From: an uncultured Ruminococcus sp.
GTDB lineage: Bacteria > Bacillota > Clostridia > Oscillospirales > Acutalibacteraceae
NCBI GenBank assembly: GCA_902793125.1
Contig: CADBCC010000003.1
Span: 104,478-168,477, forward strand
DNA: 64,000 nucleotides
Direction of reading: 5' to 3'
The translations under genes and the position numbers were made by a program. This document shows, in pieces, positions 59,045 to 64,000 of this stretch. A model generated the notes under the pieces. The model had not been told where the DNA came from, searched no databases, and worked only from the letters and a program-made list of their open reading frames with translations. Each line of letters opens with the position of its first letter. The first letter of the stretch is position 1.

Positions 59045-60007
59045 ATGGTTGAGGTTAAAAACCTGACTAAGCGATACGGAAACACCGCCGTTGTCGACGA
59101 TATAAGTTTTAATGTTGACAGCGGGGAAATTTTAGGCTTTCTCGGACCTAACGGCGCGGGAAAAAGCACAACTATGAATATGATTACGGGTTACATCTCC
59201 TCCTCAAGCGGTACGGTTACCGTTAACGGAGCGGAAGTTTTAGACAACCCGAAAAAAGTAAAAAGCAATGTCGGATATCTTCCCGAAATACCTCCGCTTT
59301 ACGTTGATATGACCGTAAGGAAATATCTTGAGTTTATGTTTGACTTAAAAAAAGTTAAACTTCCGAAAAAGGAACACATAAGCGAGGTTATGCGCCTTGT
59401 AAAAATCTCCGATGTTTCCGAAAGGATTATTAAACATCTGTCCAAAGGTTACCGCCAGAGAGTAGGTTTTGCGCAGGCTTTGCTCGGCAATCCGCCGATA
59501 CTTATTTTAGACGAGCCGACAGTCGGACTTGATCCTCAGCAGATTATAGAAATGAGAACTCTTATCCGCCAGCTCGGAAAAAAACACACAGTTATCTTCT
59601 CATCTCACGTTCTTTCCGAGGTTTCCGCGATTTGCGACCGCATAATCGTAATTTCGAACGGTAAAATTGTAGCGGACGAGAAAACGGAAAACCTCAGCTC
59701 TTCAATTTCGGGCGAGCAAAAACTGAGACTCGATATCGAAGGATCTTCATCAACAGTTTTAGACGCGTTAAAAATTATTCCCGGAATTATAAAAATCCGC
59801 AAGCAGCACGACATCGGCGAAAAAACCTCGCGTTATCTTATTGAATATAAAAACGGAATCGACGTAAGACGCGATGTTTTTAAAGCGATTGCAAATTCGG
59901 GCTGCGTAATTTTAGATATGCAAAACGGCAACGAAACGCTCGAGGACAGCTTCCTCAAGCTCGTCAGCCAGGATCAGACTAAAGTAATAGCAGGAGGTGT
60001 AAGATAA
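59045..60007 (+). CDS. ABC transporter ATPase, GldA-like
   Basis: 320 residues from the ATG at 59045, preceded by AAAGGAGAGGAAGG; a longer frame upstream has no ribosome site. Walker A GPNGAGKST, signature HLSKGYRQRVG (SKGY in place of SGGQ, common in this subgroup), Walker B ILILDEPTVGLDP, and a C-terminal extra domain of about 90 residues. First of four coupled genes; stop and next start overlap (TAATG). The set ATPase, ABC-2 permease, GldG-like and DUF4340 occurs widely in bacteria; its cargo is not known outside gliding Bacteroidetes. Confidence 0.92.
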   Translation: MVEVKNLTKRYGNTAVVDDISFNVDSGEILGFLGPNGAGKSTTMNMITGYISSSSGTVTVNGAEVLDNPKKVKSNVGYLPEIPPLYVDMTVRKYLEFMFDLKKVKLPKKEHISEVMRLVKISDVSERIIKHLSKGYRQRVGFAQALLGNPPILILDEPTVGLDPQQIIEMRTLIRQLGKKHTVIFSSHVLSEVSAICDRIIVISNGKIVADEKTENLSSSISGEQKLRLDIEGSSSTVLDALKIIPGIIKIRKQHDIGEKTSRYLIEYKNGIDVRRDVFKAIANSGCVILDMQNGNETLEDSFLKLVSQDQTKVIAGGVR

Positions 60008-60714
60008 TGGGCGCCGTATTTAAAAGAGAGCTGAGTTCATATTTTAACTCCGCTATAGCTTATATTGTTTTGGCAGTGTTCTTCGGATTTGCCGGTTTCT
60101 TCTTTATGGTTACCTGTTTTCTGTCGAACTCTTCTTCGCTGAGTTACACTTTCAGCAATATGTTTATGATAATTGTTTTTCTTACTCCTATTATCGCGAT
60201 GAAAAGTTTCAGCGAGGAAAAACGCCAGAAAACCGACCAGGCTTTATTTACCTCTCCCGCTTCGCTTTTCGATATAGTTTTCGGAAAATTTTTAGGAGCG
60301 TTCTGCCTTTACGCGATTTGCTGCGTTATTTTCTTTGTGTTCGGTGCGGTAATCCAGATGTTTACTCCGGCAAACTGGGCAGTAATTATCTGTACAACAA
60401 TCGGTATTCTGCTTTTGGGCGGCGCGCTTTTAGCAATTGATATTTTTATCAGCGCGCTTACGGAAAGCCAGGTTATCGCCGCGGTTGTCGGAATAGCGGT
60501 CGGCTTTGTAATTTATATGCTCAGCAATATCGTTTCCATGGTAAGTTCCGTGGAATGGCTTTCCGCTGTTATTAACGCAATTTCATTTACAAATTATTAT
60601 CAGAATTTCACATACGGTATTCTCGACTTAAAGGATGTAGTTTTCTTCCTTAGTGTAATCGCTCTCTTCCTCTTCCTCACCATAAGGGTATTCGAGAAAA
60701 AACGCTGGAGTTAA
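60007..60714 (+). CDS. ABC-2 type permease, GldF-like
   Basis: 235 residues with six membrane helices. N-terminal FKRELSSYFNSAIAYIVLAV is typical of this permease group, as is FLTPIIAMKSFSEEKRQKTD (amphipathic coupling region). Overlaps the ATPase gene by one base; followed 12 bp later by the GldG-like gene behind AAGGAGG. Confidence 0.9.
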   Translation: MGAVFKRELSSYFNSAIAYIVLAVFFGFAGFFFMVTCFLSNSSSLSYTFSNMFMIIVFLTPIIAMKSFSEEKRQKTDQALFTSPASLFDIVFGKFLGAFCLYAICCVIFFVFGAVIQMFTPANWAVIICTTIGILLLGGALLAIDIFISALTESQVIAAVVGIAVGFVIYMLSNIVSMVSSVEWLSAVINAISFTNYYQNFTYGILDLKDVVFFLSVIALFLFLTIRVFEKKRWS

Positions 60715-60726
60715 GGAGGCATTAAA

Positions 60727-62322
60727 ATGAGTAAAAAAGAAATAATTGAGAACAATGTCCCCGAATCATCCGATACGGAAATTTCAATCGACAATAACGA
60801 GAATAAACCTAAAAAGAAAAACAGACTTATCTCTTTACTTAAATCGAGAAAAGCAAAACGCGGTTCAATCTCCGTCGCAATCACCGCGGTATTTATCTGC
60901 GTTATTATTCTTATAAATTTTATCGCGGGACTATTGGTAGAAAAATTCCCCTCTTTACAGTTTGATATGACGTCTTCCCAGAGTTATCAGCTCCAGAAAG
61001 ACACAAAAGAGTATTTATCCAAGCTTAATAAAGATATTACAATTTACGTTCTCACCCGCGAAAGCACTTTTAAGGGCGGTATGAGCGCTTATTCGGGAGC
61101 TCAGTATTTTGTACAGGCGGATAAGCTCCTTAAAAAAATGGCTTCAGCAAGCAATAAGGTTACTCTAAAATTTATTGATCTTTCCGCAAATCCGACGTTT
61201 ACGGGAAAATACAGCAACATTGACTGGAATTCGGAAAACGCCAACAACCTGATTATCATCGATTCGGGAGATAATTATACCGCTCTATCGCTCGAAGACT
61301 GTTTTGATTATGATAAAGAAACCTATTCCTACTCGGGATATTACGCATACACAGGCACAAAAATCGAGCAGGCGGTTATTACGGGCGTTCTTGATGTTAC
61401 GGTTTCCGACAAGGTAGAAATCGACATAATCACAGGTTCGGGCGAAGAATCAAAGACTTATGAATCGTTACAGACTCTCCTGAAACAGAACGCTTACTCC
61501 ACAAAGGAAATAAATCTTACAACACAAAAGCTTCGTTCGGAGTCAAAAATAGCCGTGCTTTACGCGCCTACCGTTGACCTCTCCGAAGAAGCGGTTAAAA
61601 AGCTCGGAAACTGGCTCGATAATAACGGCGAAAACGGAAAGACTTTAATCTATATTCCCATGGACGTTAAAACTTCAACTCCGAATCTTGACGGACTTCT
61701 TGAGGAATACGGTATGAAAGTTTCCGACGGCCTCTCTTTCTGCACAAGCACGGAATATATGGTGCAAAACGCGTATATGTTCCTTACGGATTATAAAGAC
61801 GACGCTTATACCGCGGACTTAAAGGACAAGAGTATTCCGACCATCGTTTATAACTCAAGAGATATCCGGATTAAAGACAGCAATAAAGCTTCCGCGCTTT
61901 TAGGTGTGGAATCTTCAGTCGGCGTAATTCCTTTCAGCGTAGATACTTCTGAATTAAAGAGCGAAGAAGATCTTGAAAAATATAAGAAAAAGAGCGTAAC
62001 CTTAGCGGCTGTAGGCTCAAAAACAAATTCAAGCGATAAAAAATCCAATGTCGCTGTATTCGGTTCGCCCTATATGTTCACCGAAACATTCTTAAACACA
62101 ACGTCCTACAACAACGCGAACTACATCGTAAACTTCTGCAACACCGTAACAAACCGCGGAGATATGGGTATTACAATCAATACGGCGGGTGTTGACGAAA
62201 AAGAACTCGGCGTTACAAGCGCGTCGACAGTTATCGCTATAGGCGTGATATTTATCGGAGTTATTCCGCTTATCATCCTTATAATCGGTCTTGTAATGTT
62301 CATCCGCAGGAGGACTAAATAA
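60727..62322 (+). CDS. GldG-like auxiliary protein of an ABC system
   Basis: 531 residues. Membrane helix at about 55-75 and another near the C-terminus (about 500-525); the large domain between is predicted outside. FDMTSSQSYQLQKDTKEYLSK and ITIYVLTRE match the ABC-transporter auxiliary (GldG) family. A Lys-rich cytosolic N-terminus of about 50 residues precedes the first helix. Overlaps the last gene by one base. Confidence 0.88.
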   Translation: MSKKEIIENNVPESSDTEISIDNNENKPKKKNRLISLLKSRKAKRGSISVAITAVFICVIILINFIAGLLVEKFPSLQFDMTSSQSYQLQKDTKEYLSKLNKDITIYVLTRESTFKGGMSAYSGAQYFVQADKLLKKMASASNKVTLKFIDLSANPTFTGKYSNIDWNSENANNLIIIDSGDNYTALSLEDCFDYDKETYSYSGYYAYTGTKIEQAVITGVLDVTVSDKVEIDIITGSGEESKTYESLQTLLKQNAYSTKEINLTTQKLRSESKIAVLYAPTVDLSEEAVKKLGNWLDNNGENGKTLIYIPMDVKTSTPNLDGLLEEYGMKVSDGLSFCTSTEYMVQNAYMFLTDYKDDAYTADLKDKSIPTIVYNSRDIRIKDSNKASALLGVESSVGVIPFSVDTSELKSEEDLEKYKKKSVTLAAVGSKTNSSDKKSNVAVFGSPYMFTETFLNTTSYNNANYIVNFCNTVTNRGDMGITINTAGVDEKELGVTSASTVIAIGVIFIGVIPLIILIIGLVMFIRRRTK

Positions 62323-63993
62323 TGAATGACGAAATAAAAAACACCGAAGCTTTAATTGAAGACGATAAAGAATACGAGGATATTCTCGAAAAGTTTGAAA
62401 CCCCTAAGGACAATTCCTCTTCCCCAAAAAAGAAAAACGCTCATATTAAAGCTTTAGTTATTGTTATAATCGCCGCAGTCGCTCTTGTCGGAGCCGGAAT
62501 ACTTTTAATCTTCCTCCCCAACGGCGGTGACAAAAACGAAATCAAAGGCCCCGCGGCTGTAAACAATGACGTAAAAAACAACGTCCACGAAGTAAAGGTT
62601 AAAACCGACTCGAACGGAAAAATTAAAGAAAACGGCAGCGGAAAGCTTGTTGAGAAATATCCCGCCGACATTACAAAAATACATATTAAAAACGATAACG
62701 GCGATTACAGCATCTCATCTTATACGCCTAAGAAAAAACTTAAAGAAACCGATCCCAAAACAGGAAAGAAAAAGGAAAAAACCGAAGCTACGGTTTATAA
62801 GCTCATAGGATACGAGGACTTTAAACTCCAGGACGGTATTGCGGACGAAGTCGCGAACGCCTGCGCTTCCTTGGAATTCAGCTCGGTTTCATCCGAGGAC
62901 GCAAGTTCCAATTTAGCGGATTTCGGATTTGAAAAACCGAGAGCTACCGTAACTGTTACTTATTCCGATAAAACCAAATCCATCTTTAAGGTAGGTAAAG
63001 ACGCCGCGCAAAACCTCGGCACCTACGTTATGTTCGGTTCCGGAAAGTCTGTTTTCCTGTGTGACAAAGATACGGTAAGTAAGTTTTTATACGGCTTAAA
63101 CAAATACATAAGCCTTACAATTAACGACAGCGCGTCCGACAACAATACAAGCGAAGCTAAAAATATTACTCTGTCGGGTTCAAAATTCAGCAAGAATATT
63201 ACTTTAAAGGCCAATCCCGATACCGCGCACGTTGCCGCTACACATATTATTACTTCTCCGATTAATTCCTACGCGGATGATTCCGAGGCAAGTACGGTAA
63301 CAGGCGCAATAAGAGGTCTTTACGCTGAAAGCGTTGCCGCTCTTAACCCAAGCTCTTCCAAGCTTGCGTCCTGCGGACTTTCCAATCCCTATGTACGAAT
63401 CAAAGCCGAGTATCCCGATACAACCGAAAATCTTCTCGCTTCAAAACCCGATTCAAAAGGAAACTGCTTCCTTATGAAGAGCGGAGGAAAAATCGTTTAT
63501 AAAATCGCTTCATCCTCAATTCCCTGGGTAACTACAAGCCTGAAAAAACTGATTTCCACTTATGTTTTTAACCCCGAGCTCAGCGGAATTAAAAAGATGT
63601 CGGTAAACACCGGAAAAGAAACTTATAAAAACAACCGAAACCAAAAACACCGACGAAAACGGCGAAGAAAGCACAACTTCCGACACGGTAACGAGTTATA
63701 AGGGAGAAAAGTTAGACGAGGGCAATTTCGAAACCTACTTTAAGAATATCACTCTTCTTACAAAAGCCGATAAAACCGCCGCTTCTAAATCAGGCAAAGC
63801 CGCTTTAACAATAAAGTACACTTATTCAGGCGGCAGAAGCTCCGACACAGTAGCGTTTTATAAGTCAGGCTCAAAATATACCGCCTGCGTTAATAATAAA
63901 TCCGTCGGCACGGTATATTCCAATTATATCGAAAAGCTCATCTCCCAAACCCCGAAAGCAGCAAGCGATAACGAAGTAAAAACTTTCTGGTAG
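62322..63993 (+). pseudogene. DUF4340-like protein gene interrupted by a frameshift
   Basis: Last gene of the Gld-like operon. A first frame runs 62322-63701 (459 residues), with one membrane helix (about 45-65) and an outside domain typed by repeated DUF4340-like units (e.g. ADFGFEKPRATVTVTYSD, LASCGLSNPYVRIKAEY). After residue about 437 that frame turns into Arg/Lys/His-rich nonsense. A +1 shift at the A-run 63627-63631 restores a sensible sequence (TTETKNTDENGEE..., YFKNITLLTKADK, TIKYTYSGGRSSDTVAFY) up to TAG at 63991-63993. Either a real mutation, an assembly error in a homopolymer, or a programmed shift; the first two are more likely. Confidence 0.82.
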
Positions 63994-64000
63994 CGTTGCG

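Overview
The window is a chromosomal segment of a low-to-moderate GC Gram-positive anaerobe. Strong AGGAGG-type ribosome binding sites, an Rnf complex, a T-box leader, a flavodiiron-rubredoxin fusion and a lone SpoVAE all point to Clostridia. Several features fit a starch-using Oscillospiraceae/Ruminococcus species near R. bromii: a secreted GH13 amylase, a secreted protein with starch-binding-like modules, a cohesin-like secreted protein and a dedicated fructose PTS. The species call is inference. I saw no rRNA, tRNA, CRISPR array, phage or transposase.

Layout. 1-3143 (minus): the 5' part of a secreted alpha-amylase, then a flavodiiron protein with a built-in flavin reductase and rubredoxin. 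3407-9194 (plus): a fructose cassette fruR-fruK-fruA-ptsH-ptsI holding both the specific permease and the general PTS proteins. 9245-13050 (minus): a BspA-type leucine-rich-repeat surface protein and an OmpR/EnvZ-type two-component system. 13274-14657 (plus): two-subunit fumarase. 14712-17172 (minus): an Ogg-type glycosylase, a cohesin-like secreted protein and a 40-residue peptide missed by normal ORF cut-offs. 17275-22671: a DUF6062-type protein, a secreted starch-binding-like protein and a branching enzyme with a histone-H1-like tail. 22870-27733: a TetR regulator with a heterodimeric ABC exporter. 27873-30403: a sugar aminotransferase, a membrane-anchored putative cell-wall hydrolase and a GNAT acetyltransferase. 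30467-34234: one-chain PurL. 34528-36389: a LytS-like kinase with an unusual XRE-receiver regulator; the divergent intergenic region holds a palindrome and candidate small ORFs. 37011-41245: AsnB with an acidic tail, a Nudix hydrolase, RibF and a small metal-binding protein. 41329-46362: a minimal two-gene Suf-like system and a feoA-feoA-feoB-Cys-rich ferrous iron operon with repeated palindromic operators. 46557-51375: rnfCDGEAB. 51567-54953: T-box-controlled valS coupled to a nucleoside deoxyribosyltransferase. 55030-58463: a second heterodimeric ABC exporter. 58553-58906: SpoVAE. 59045-63993: a Gld-like ABC operon whose last gene carries a frameshift.

How it works together. Starch would be bound and cut outside the cell (GH13, starch-binding-like protein, possible cohesin scaffold), fructose taken up and phosphorylated by the PTS, and glycogen branched by GlgB. 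Rnf links reduced ferredoxin to NAD and an ion gradient. Fe-S supply (Feo, Suf-like) serves Rnf and fumarase, and the flavodiiron protein scavenges oxygen or NO. The most unusual items are the XRE-receiver regulator with its palindrome, the charged tails on GlgB and AsnB, the lysine-rich module shared by two secreted proteins, the peptide gene behind the cohesin-like protein, and the iron operators.
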